Positions 1 through 5,105 of a DNA stretch of 6,371 nt are shown here, in pieces. Positions within the stretch are counted from its first letter, which is position 1. Each line of letters opens with the position of its first letter. Under the pieces are notes generated by a model. It did not search any database. It had not been told where the DNA came from and saw only the letters and a program-made list of their open reading frames with translations. The stretch is from Candidatus Dormiibacterota bacterium (GTDB lineage: Bacteria > Chloroflexota > Dormibacteria > Aeolococcales > Aeolococcaceae). Position numbers and translations under genes: made by a program. The stretch is taken from positions 1-6,371 of the forward strand of contig PLAX01000203.1 in NCBI GenBank assembly GCA_003135255.1, written 5' to 3'.

Positions 1-459
1 GAGCTGACCGTGACCCACGAGCTGCGGCGCGACATCAGCCGGGTCATCCGCCAGAAGCGCCCCGACCGCGTGCTGGCCCAGTCCCCGGAACGCAACTGGA
101 GCCGCCTGTTCGCCTCTCACCCCGATCACCTCGCCGCGGCCGAGGCGGCCATCTGCGCGGTCTACCCCGATTCCCGCAATCCCTTCGCTCACCTGGAGCT
201 GCTCGAGCACGAGGGACTGGAGCCGCACACCGTCCGAGAGCTCTGGATCATGGGCAGCCCCGAGCGGGTCAACGTGTGGACGGACGTCACCGCCACGGCC
301 GACCGCAAGCTGGAGGCCCTGCGCTGCCACCGATCCCAGTACCAGGAGTGGGCGCCGCTGGAGGAGCGGGTGCGAACCTGGCTCCACAGCGCGGCCGAGA
401 GTGCCGGTCTCGGCGACGGCGCGTCGGCAGAGGGCTTCTACCGGGTGGACACCGGCTGA
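1..459 (+). CDS. PIG-L / LmbE-family N-acetyl-sugar deacetylase, C-terminal part (5' end outside window)
   Basis: The frame is open from base 1, so the gene begins upstream; the GTG at 10-12 is merely internal. The visible 152 codons match the C-terminal two thirds of the LmbE/PIG-L family, zinc-dependent hydrolases that remove acetyl groups from GlcNAc-type substrates (MshB and Bca of mycothiol-type thiol synthesis, GlcNAc-PI deacetylase and others). The family's HPDH motif, which supplies a zinc-ligand His and a catalytic His, lies at 118-129, followed by an Ala-rich helix. The late motif WTDVTATADRKLEALRCHRS, at about 277-336, is also typical of the family. The N-terminal HPDD zinc motif must lie outside the window, so an intact active site cannot be confirmed. 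The substrate is not readable from this part. The stop is 20 bp from the convergent winged-helix gene. The family call is firm; the exact function is open. Confidence 0.9.
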   Translation, partial: ELTVTHELRRDISRVIRQKRPDRVLAQSPERNWSRLFASHPDHLAAAEAAICAVYPDSRNPFAHLELLEHEGLEPHTVRELWIMGSPERVNVWTDVTATADRKLEALRCHRSQYQEWAPLEERVRTWLHSAAESAGLGDGASAEGFYRVDTG

Positions 460-479
460 TCCCGCCGCGGCCGGCCTGC

Positions 480-791
480 TCAGGCGCTGGTCAGCAGGTC
501 CACGGCGCGCACCCCGCGCCACGCGGGATGGTGCATGCTCGCCGCCAGATCAATCTCGTAGTGGTTGTTGCGCCCGACCCGGTTGCGGCGGACCAATCCC
601 CCCTGCTCGAGGTCTCCCACGATCCGGTAGCAGGCGCGCTCGGTGATGCCGACGCTCTGCGCGATGTCGCGCATCCGCATGTGGGGATCGCGAGCCAGGC
701 AGACGAGGACGTGGCCGTGGTTGGACAGCAGCGTCCACTGGCGTGGCATGACAGGGGCTTGGTCCGGTGAGGACTGCGGGGTAGGGGTCAT
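480..791 (-). CDS. small winged-helix DNA-binding protein (MarR/ArsR-like fold)
   Basis: A 103-residue protein that is almost entirely one winged-helix domain. The stretch from about residue 19 (WTLLSNHGHVLVCLARDP) through MRMRDIAQSVGITERACYRI (38-57) forms helix 1 and the helix-turn-helix. VGDLEQGGLVRRNRVGRNNHYEI (58-80) is the end of the recognition helix and the beta wing. This arrangement is common in short actinobacterial regulators usually annotated as helix-turn-helix or MarR-like proteins. No ligand or metal motif is visible, and there is no dimerisation extension. The start used is the ATG at 789-791. An ATG at 747-749 (residue 15) would also leave the domain whole, and neither has a strong Shine-Dalgarno. 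The gene is separated from the upstream stalk-protein gene on the same strand by 138 bp and is probably transcribed independently. Its target is unknown; cytoplasmic DNA binding is inferred. Confidence 0.85.
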   Translation of the reverse strand: MTPTPQSSPDQAPVMPRQWTLLSNHGHVLVCLARDPHMRMRDIAQSVGITERACYRIVGDLEQGGLVRRNRVGRNNHYEIDLAASMHHPAWRGVRAVDLLTSA

Positions 792-898
792 GGGGCTCTT
801 GGAAGCGGCGGGGCTCTTGCTCCGCGCCCGTGACGCGGAACCCGCAGCTCATCACAGAGCATAGCAACGAGTGGGCGAACGCGCGAGATGCGGGTCGC

Positions 899-929
899 GG
901 CCCCCGATCCGGGTCCGGCCCCCGGTCCG
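899..929. repeat. short tandem direct repeat next to the stalk-protein stop codon
   Basis: GGCCCCCGATCCG at 899-911 is repeated as GGCCCCCGGTCCG at 917-929 (12 of 13 identical, 18-bp period). It abuts the stop codon of the minus-strand gene ending at 930. It may be part of a weak terminator region, but no stem with a T-tract is seen. It could also be chance in G/C-rich DNA. Confidence 0.4.
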
Positions 930-1577
930 TCAGCCCCGGTACACCTCCAGGTGCCAGAGGCAGGTTGTGGGCCCCGTCACGTTCAGGCGGTAGCTCCCGG
1001 GACCGATGGCGGATCCGGTCGGTCCGCCGCCGGTGACGTCAGCGCTGTCGGTCCGGCCCTCGGCGATCACCTCCGGGCTGGACCCCGACAGCGCGCCGGC
1101 CTCGCTGACGGTCAGCGTCGCCCCGGTGCTCGCGGCCGCAGTCCCGGTCGGACAGGTGTACGAGAGCGCCACCAGCCACGGGCCGCCAACCGCAAGAGCA
1201 CCGGCCGGCGGGAGCAGTTCGCCCCCGCATCCGATCCAGTCGAGGGTCGTGACCGCGGTGTAGCCGGAGGGAGGCGGGTGGAGGGGGTCCAGGGGCTGCT
1301 GGCCAGTCGCCAGCGGCGCGCAGGGCGTCGCGGAGAGGGTGGGCGTGGGGACCGGTGTGGCCGGCGCCGGCGAGGAGGCGCTCGACGGTTGGGGTCGCGC
1401 GGTCGGCGACGGCAGCGCAGCGGAGCTCGAGGATGGCGGCGCGGTGGCGATCGTGGGGATGAGAAACCCCGCCACCCAGTGGGCGGTCGGGAGGCCGATG
1501 CCCGCCCCCAGGATCACTCCCGCGGTGAGGCAGAGGACCGGCGCGAGCCGGTGGGCGGTACGGCGCAGAGGTGCCAT
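930..1577 (-). CDS. membrane-anchored surface protein with P/S/T-rich stalk and four-cysteine outer domain, function unknown
   Basis: A 215-residue protein not matched to a named family. Residues 1-10 are basic (MAPLRRTAHR). Residues 11-42 are a long hydrophobic stretch that should act as an uncleaved signal anchor, as no clear signal-peptidase or lipobox site is seen. Residues 43-84 are a Pro/Ser/Thr/Ala stalk of the kind that spans a cell wall. From about 85 to 215 there is a compact domain with cysteines at 86, 117, 142 and 206, consistent with two disulphides outside the membrane. The ending GSYRLNVTGPTTCLWHLEVY looks like the last strands of a small beta-sandwich. The start ATG (1575-1577) lies 3 nt after the stop of the upstream miniprotein gene, so the two are almost certainly co-transcribed and probably translationally coupled; only a weak TAGGCG-like ribosome site precedes it. 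The topology is well supported, while the role (binding or adhesion) is only a guess. Confidence 0.72.
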   Translation of the reverse strand: MAPLRRTAHRLAPVLCLTAGVILGAGIGLPTAHWVAGFLIPTIATAPPSSSSAALPSPTARPQPSSASSPAPATPVPTPTLSATPCAPLATGQQPLDPLHPPPSGYTAVTTLDWIGCGGELLPPAGALAVGGPWLVALSYTCPTGTAAASTGATLTVSEAGALSGSSPEVIAEGRTDSADVTGGGPTGSAIGPGSYRLNVTGPTTCLWHLEVYRG

Positions 1578-1580
1578 CGC

Positions 1581-1763
1581 CTACGCGAAGACCGACCAGA
1601 AGACGACGCCGATGGCAAAGCTGATGGCGGCCCCCATCACGACACCGAGCCCCAGCATCAGGAGCGGCGGCATCCCGGTGAAGAGGTTGGCCGCCGGACG
1701 CCGCGGGGGGAAATCCCCCGACGCCCCATCGCCGTCCGGCGCCCCCGGGGTGGTACCGACCAA
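1581..1763 (-). CDS. 60-residue tail-anchored membrane miniprotein, unknown family
   Basis: The start chosen is the TTG at 1761-1763 because AAGGAG (1771-1776, read on the minus strand) lies exactly 7 nt upstream. A longer in-frame extension to 1865 exists but would add an Arg/Gly-rich, non-protein-like leader. The 60-residue product has a polar, Pro/Asp/Gly-rich N-terminal half (VGTTPGAPDGDGASGDFPPR) and then one strongly hydrophobic segment from about residue 30 to the very C-terminus (PPLLMLGLGVVMGAAISFAI and onward, ending FWSVFA). It is therefore a single-pass, tail-anchored protein with its N-terminus probably in the cytoplasm. Its membrane segment resembles that of the downstream stalk protein (LxLxxGVxxGAxI in both), which starts only 3 nt after its stop, so a membrane complex is plausible. 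No family or function is recognised. Confidence 0.65.
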   Translation of the reverse strand: MVGTTPGAPDGDGASGDFPPRRPAANLFTGMPPLLMLGLGVVMGAAISFAIGVVFWSVFA

Positions 1764-1770
1764 CGCGTCT

Positions 1771-1776
1771 CTCCTT
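1771..1776 (-). promoter_or_regulatory. ribosome binding site that sets the TTG start of the miniprotein
   Basis: The minus-strand reading AAGGAG is followed by a 7-nt spacer (AGACGCG) and TTG at 1763-1761. A second perfect AGGAGGT at 1788-1794 (minus reading) has no ATG, GTG or TTG within normal distance, so the nearer site is the one likely used. Confidence 0.65.
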
Positions 1777-1883
1777 GCTCGGCCGCCACCTCCTGCGCGC
1801 CGCCGCCGGCTCGCGACGCCGCCGGTGGGGCGGACCTGAGGCCCGACAGGCAGGCCGGGCGTCAAGTGTGCAACAACGCCGGC

Positions 1884-1894
1884 TTGCCAGGCAA
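1884..1894. promoter_or_regulatory. candidate MarR operator (perfect TTGCC-A-GGCAA palindrome over the -35)
   Basis: Perfect 5-bp inverted repeat with a single central base, overlapping the whole -35 hexamer. MarR-family proteins bind short palindromes across their own promoters, so bound protein here would block RNA polymerase. A second dyad, ATAATTAT at 1908-1915, overlaps the -10. Operator function is inferred from position and symmetry. Confidence 0.5.
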
Positions 1895-1912
1895 ATAGTT
1901 AGCCTATATAAT
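1884..1912 (+). promoter_or_regulatory. sigma-70-type promoter of the marR-MFS operon, probably leaderless
   Basis: TTGCCA (-35, 1884-1889) and TATAAT (-10, 1907-1912, perfect consensus) are separated by 17 bp. Normal initiation about 7 nt after the -10 would fall at 1919-1921, at or within two bases of the marR ATG at 1921. There is thus no room for a separate Shine-Dalgarno; the AAGG at 1917-1920 directly touches the ATG. The site sits in an A/T-rich islet in otherwise G/C-rich DNA. Confidence 0.8.
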
Positions 1913-1920
1913 TATCAAGG

Positions 1921-2397
1921 ATGCCAGAGCTCCTCACGCCCCAACCCGCCACGTCGACGACCGCCGAGGACCTGGTGCTCGCCAACCAGCTGCGCCCCCT
2001 CCTCCTCCATCTTGCCCGCCACCTCCGCCGCCTGGTCGAGGGCACCGCCCTGACCGGGGGACAGGTGGAGATCCTCTCCCTGATCAGCCGGAAGCCGGGC
2101 GTGGGGATCAACGAGCTGGCCAGCCGGGAGGGCATCTCCGCCCCTTCGATGTCGAACGCGGTGGACAAGCTGGAGGCCGCCGGGCTGGTGGCCCGGGCCC
2201 GAGGCATCGCGGGTGATCGCCGGCGGGTGGACATCGCCGTCACCCCCGAGGGCACCCGGCTCCTGCGGGCCGCGCGCAGCAGCCGCACCGCCTGGCTCGC
2301 GGAGCAGCTCCAGCGGCTGACCCCCGATCAGCTGGCCACGTTGGAGGCTGCCGTCGACCCGCTCACCGCGCTCGTGGAGGGCAGCGTCCCCCGATGA
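1921..2397 (+). CDS. MarR-family transcriptional regulator
   Basis: 158 residues, the normal size for MarR proteins, which are dimeric winged-helix repressors released by small ligands or oxidation. Helix 1 of the dimer domain covers about 17-40 (DLVLANQLRPLLLHLARHLR). The DNA-binding part is 44-113: GINELASREGISAPSMSNAV (62-81) is the helix-turn-helix, followed by DKLEAAGLVARARGIAGDRR and the wing RRVDIAVTPEG with the family's conserved Asp-Arg pair. The C-terminal helix from about 114 to 155 completes the dimer interface. There is no cysteine, so OhrR-type thiol sensing is excluded and ligand sensing is more likely. The ATG at 1921 is nearly at the predicted transcription start. The stop overlaps the MFS start in ATGA, so regulator and exporter form one operon, most likely controlled by this protein through the palindrome at 1884-1894. 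The inducer is unknown. Confidence 0.95.
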   Translation: MPELLTPQPATSTTAEDLVLANQLRPLLLHLARHLRRLVEGTALTGGQVEILSLISRKPGVGINELASREGISAPSMSNAVDKLEAAGLVARARGIAGDRRRVDIAVTPEGTRLLRAARSSRTAWLAEQLQRLTPDQLATLEAAVDPLTALVEGSVPR

Positions 2398-3746
2398 GCG
2401 TGACCAGCGCCTCAGCTCGCACCTTCCGCAGCCTCCAGCGCCACCGCAACTACCGGCTCTTCTTCGCCGGTCAGTCGATCTCGATCTCCGGAACCTGGGT
2501 GCAGAACATCGCTCAGGCATGGCTGATCGTCGAGCTGACCCACTCCCCGACCGGGTCCCCGCTCGCCCTGGGGGCACTTGCGGCCTTCCAGTTCCTGCCC
2601 TACACCGTCTTTGGGCTGCTGGGCGGACCGCTCGTGGACCGCTTCGACAAGCGCGCCACGATCATCGCCACTCAGACCACCCTGATGCTGACCGCCGCCG
2701 CCCTGGCCCTTCTGGCCCTGACCGGGCAGGCGACGGTATGGGAGGTCTTTCTCCTGGCCGCGGTCGGCGGTGCGGTGCAGGTCGTCGACATGCCGGCTCG
2801 ACAGGCCTTCGTCTTCGAGATGGTGGGCCGGAAGGAGCTGCCCAACGCGGTGTCGCTGAACGCCTCGCTCTTCAACCTGGCACGGGCGGCGGGGCCGGCA
2901 CTGGCAGGGGTTCTCATCGCCACCGTGGGAGTGACCATCTGCTTCGCCGTCAACGCGGCCAGCTTCCTCGCGGTCATCGCCAGCCTGCTGCTGATGCGCA
3001 CCTCCGAGCTGTACGGGAGCAAGCGCGCCGAGGAGCAGCAGGGGGTGTTCCACAGCCTCGGAGAGGGGGTGGTCTGGGTGGTGCACACTCGCGCCGCCTG
3101 GCTGACCTGCGGGCTGCTGCTCGTGGTCTCCACCTTCGGCATCAACTTCAGCGTGCTGCTCCCGGTGCTCGCGACCGTGACCCTCCGGTCGGGACCGGTC
3201 GTGTTCGGCATCATGACCGCCTGTTTCGGCTTCGGAGCGCTGATCGGAGCCCTCTTCACCGCCGCGGTGGGCAGGCCGAGCTGGCCCATCCTGCTCGGGG
3301 GAGGCGCCGCCTTCTCCGCCCTCTTGATGGTCCTGGCACCGCTCCACTGGGTGATCGCCTGCGGCGCGATGCTGGTGGTCACCGGCGTCGCCTTCACCAC
3401 CTACACGTCGATGAGCAACGCCACGGTGCAGCTGGCCGCTCCCGACCGGCTCCGCGGCCGGGCGATGGCCTTCTACGGTTACATCTTCACCGGGGTGCCC
3501 GCGCCGATCGGCGGTCTCCTCGCCGGGTGGTTGAGCTCGGTTGGGGGCACCCAGCTGGCATTCCTGGTCGGCGGTGGCGTCAGCCTGGCGGCGGTGTCGG
3601 CGGCTGCCGGTGTCCGGCGCGGGGGCATCCGGATGCCGAGGCGCCCGAGCATTCCGGCGACGTCCGGGAGGGCGAGGTCGTCCTCAGGCAGCGCCAGGCC
3701 GGCACCCGCCATGGCGGCGAGCAGCAGCACCTCCGTCACGAAGTAG
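2394..3746 (+). CDS. MFS_3-type major facilitator exporter (EntS-like, drug/metabolite efflux)
   Basis: A 450-residue, 12-helix permease of the MFS_3 / enterobactin-exporter-like group, which exports small molecules by proton antiport. The start FRSLQRHRNYRLFFAGQSIS (11-30) followed by GTWVQNIAQAWLIVELTHSP (33-52) is the hallmark of this group. Motif A of the first half is GGPLVDRFDKR at 77-87, in the loop between helices 2 and 3. The second half begins near residue 230 after a cytoplasmic loop, and helix 12 ends near 407 (GGGVSLAAVSAAAGVRR). Family proteins normally end about here; the tail from 411 to 450 is Arg/Ser/Ala-rich, has no recognisable fold and is encoded opposite the glycosyltransferase C-terminus. 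Its ATG overlaps the marR stop by 4 bp, implying translational coupling and control by MarR. The substrate cannot be read from the sequence; efflux of a toxic or self-made compound sensed by the regulator is likely. Confidence 0.93.
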   Translation: MSVTSASARTFRSLQRHRNYRLFFAGQSISISGTWVQNIAQAWLIVELTHSPTGSPLALGALAAFQFLPYTVFGLLGGPLVDRFDKRATIIATQTTLMLTAAALALLALTGQATVWEVFLLAAVGGAVQVVDMPARQAFVFEMVGRKELPNAVSLNASLFNLARAAGPALAGVLIATVGVTICFAVNAASFLAVIASLLLMRTSELYGSKRAEEQQGVFHSLGEGVVWVVHTRAAWLTCGLLLVVSTFGINFSVLLPVLATVTLRSGPVVFGIMTACFGFGALIGALFTAAVGRPSWPILLGGGAAFSALLMVLAPLHWVIACGAMLVVTGVAFTTYTSMSNATVQLAAPDRLRGRAMAFYGYIFTGVPAPIGGLLAGWLSSVGGTQLAFLVGGGVSLAAVSAAAGVRRGGIRMPRRPSIPATSGRARSSSGSARPAPAMAASSSTSVTK

Positions 3747-5020
3747 TAGTTGAAGAACGCCTGCTTGGCGAGGATGAAGGCGGCGACGTTGAGCAGCGCA
3801 GCCTGCAGAGCCAGGTCACCCTCGCAGCGCGGACGCCCGCGCCAGGCGATCCAGGCCGCTCCCACCGCCAGGGGAAGGAAGGGGAGCACCGTCGGCAGCT
3901 TGATGCGGGTCAGGGAATAGAGGAGCGCGGCGAGGCTCAGGGAGTCGGTCCGGAAGGGCAGGTTGAGCTGGTAGCCGACGAGGCTGTAGACGAAGGTCCC
4001 AACCCCAGTGATGAGGGCGAAGGGAACCATCACCACCAGCGAGAAGAGCACCGCCAGCACGATCTCGCGACGGCCCCGCCTCGACCACAGGAAGGCGGGC
4101 AGAAGCAGCACCAGTGAGGTGAACTTCACCATCACCCCGGCGGTGAGCGCCACCGTCGCCCAGCCGCGGTGGTCGCGCCGCAGCGCCAGCCACCAGACGA
4201 TGCCGGCCATCATGTAGACGTCCACCCAGCCCTGGTGGACCATCCCGACCCAGAGCGGTGACGCGAGTGCCAGGGCGACGACCCGGTGGGCGTCGGAGGT
4301 CGCATCGCCCTGCTCGGCGAGACGCCAGAGACCGGCCACGGTGGCGAGCACGCAGACCATCGACATCACCCGCACGTCCCCGAGCAGACGGCCCGGGACC
4401 GCGAGCAGGGGCACGATCGGCCCGTACGGGAAGTGCCCCCAGACGAAGTTGGGCGCGACCGTCCTGAAGAGGTTGGGCTTGACCTCCACGAAGTAGCGGA
4501 ACACCGGGCCATAGGGGTTGTGGCCGTGGATGAGGGCCTCTGCGGCGCCCTGGAGGGCCGTGAAGACGTCGATGTCGGCGGACCCCCAGAACATTCCGGC
4601 CGCCGTCAGTCCCACCAGGGAGACGCCGGCCAGCCCGAGCAGCACCCTGCTCAGCCGCCCCCGGGGCAGCCACGCCGCCGCCGCCGTCAGGGCGGTGAGC
4701 AGGAGCGCAAAGAGCACCTGGAGGTCCGGCTCGTGATGGAAGCGCCGGGTGTAGAGCAGGTTGGTGAGGCCGCAGCCGATGGTGATCACCATCCACCAGC
4801 CCCGACCCTGGCGCCAGCGGCCCCCGCGCAGCGCCAGCAGCGCCAGCCCCGAGGAGACCAGCACCATCAGCAGGCCGAGATGGGAGAGGATGCCGAAGCC
4901 CCACATCACGCCGAAGCCCATGGTGCCGACCGCCAGGCCGCACAGGGTCAGCCGGCCGGTGCTGGCCCAGATTCGGGAAGCGGCCGCGATGAGGCGGGCG
5001 GACCAGTGCACGGCGGGCAT
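3479..5020 (-). CDS. GT-C fold polytopic membrane glycosyltransferase (GT87/DUF2029-like)
   Basis: From the ATG at 5018-5020 the product has 513 residues with about ten or more membrane helices, resembling GT-C enzymes that use polyprenyl-phosphate sugars outside the membrane (GT87/DUF2029, such as mycobacterial mannosyltransferases). Supporting motifs are an acidic first outer loop (GSADIDVF, 146-153), HGHNPYGPVF (165-174), GHFPYGPIVP (195-204), GWVDVYMMAG (264-273), VKFTSLVLLLPAF (298-310) and FFNYYFV (422-428). Asp149 and Asp151 are candidate catalytic or metal residues. The last helix ends near 443; after an acidic stretch the tail beyond about 466 is Pro/Arg-rich and lies antisense to the MFS gene. 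Other starts are possible: GTG at 5042-5044 has AGGG 7 nt upstream, and ATG at 5105-5107 has AGAGG 6 nt upstream but would place the PRC promoter inside this gene. The sugar and acceptor are unknown; a role in a cell-envelope glycan or glycolipid is inferred. Confidence 0.85.
   Translation of the reverse strand: MPAVHWSARLIAAASRIWASTGRLTLCGLAVGTMGFGVMWGFGILSHLGLLMVLVSSGLALLALRGGRWRQGRGWWMVITIGCGLTNLLYTRRFHHEPDLQVLFALLLTALTAAAAWLPRGRLSRVLLGLAGVSLVGLTAAGMFWGSADIDVFTALQGAAEALIHGHNPYGPVFRYFVEVKPNLFRTVAPNFVWGHFPYGPIVPLLAVPGRLLGDVRVMSMVCVLATVAGLWRLAEQGDATSDAHRVVALALASPLWVGMVHQGWVDVYMMAGIVWWLALRRDHRGWATVALTAGVMVKFTSLVLLLPAFLWSRRGRREIVLAVLFSLVVMVPFALITGVGTFVYSLVGYQLNLPFRTDSLSLAALLYSLTRIKLPTVLPFLPLAVGAAWIAWRGRPRCEGDLALQAALLNVAAFILAKQAFFNYYFVTEVLLLAAMAGAGLALPEDDLALPDVAGMLGRLGIRMPPRRTPAAADTAARLTPPPTRNASWVPPTELNHPARRPPIGAGTPVKM
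3616..3645. terminator. dyad with a perfect 14-bp palindrome at the convergent MFS/glycosyltransferase junction
   Basis: GGCATCCGGATGCC (3624-3637) equals its own reverse complement. It is flanked at equal 3-nt distance by GGCGC (3616-3620) and GCGCC (3641-3645), giving a 30-bp dyad broken only by GGG opposite GAG. It lies where both proteins lose family resemblance and would fold the same way in either transcript. There is no T-tract on either side, so a bidirectional terminator is inference; a cruciform or protein site is possible. Confidence 0.45.
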
Positions 5021-5062
5021 CCTACTGAGCCGGGGCCACGCCACGCATGCGCCCTGCGCTGC

Positions 5063-5078
5063 GGGCGGGCGGGGCGGG
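5063..5078 (+). other. G-quadruplex-type array (four G-tracts, 1-nt loops)
   Basis: GGGCGGGCGGGGCGGG: four runs of three or four G separated by single C, the most stable class of intramolecular quadruplex motif. It sits between the divergent glycosyltransferase and PRC genes, just upstream of the PRC -10-like element where a -35 would be expected. Formation in the cell is not shown by sequence alone. Confidence 0.6.
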
Positions 5079-5091
5079 CGGCTCACCCTGC

Positions 5092-5097
5092 CATAGT
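5092..5097 (+). promoter_or_regulatory. possible -10 element of the PRC-barrel gene
   Basis: CATAGT matches TATAAT at four of six positions, including the key A at position 2 and the final T. It ends 8 nt before the ATG at 5106, the same distance as the TATAAT of marR. No -35 is seen at 16-18 bp; that place is filled by the G-tract array. Confidence 0.4.
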
Positions 5098-5105
5098 GGG
5101 AAGCC

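Noticed and set aside
858..863. TATGCT (minus strand) as the -10 of the winged-helix gene
   Set aside because: No -35-like hexamer at 15-19 bp and no second supporting signal, so the promoter of that gene cannot be assigned.
1704..1720. CGGGGG / CCCCCG stem with a 5-nt loop as a terminator or regulatory hairpin
   Set aside because: It lies inside the miniprotein coding sequence (codons for Ser-Gly-Asp-Phe-Pro-Pro) and has no T-tract; codon use explains it.
1841..1860. GCCCG / CGGGC inverted repeat in the marR-miniprotein intergenic region
   Set aside because: Only 5 bp with a 10-nt loop in G/C-rich DNA, not aligned with any promoter element or gene end; likely chance.
1860..1865. TTGACG (minus strand) as the -35 of the miniprotein operon
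   Set aside because: The position 17-18 bp downstream reads GCCTCA or similar, not a -10, so no complete promoter is supported.
888..1898. Plus-strand open frame of 336 codons opposite the stalk-protein and miniprotein genes
   Set aside because: Arg/Gly-rich composition typical of an out-of-frame reading of G/C-rich DNA. The minus-strand frames have sensible topology, ribosome site and gene spacing.
2519..4117. Long plus-strand open frame of 532 codons across the MFS gene and into the glycosyltransferase gene
   Set aside because: Its product is Arg/Gly/Pro-rich low-complexity sequence with no fold. It is a shifted shadow of the exporter and then the antisense of the transferase, and both real frames show clear family motifs and membrane helices.
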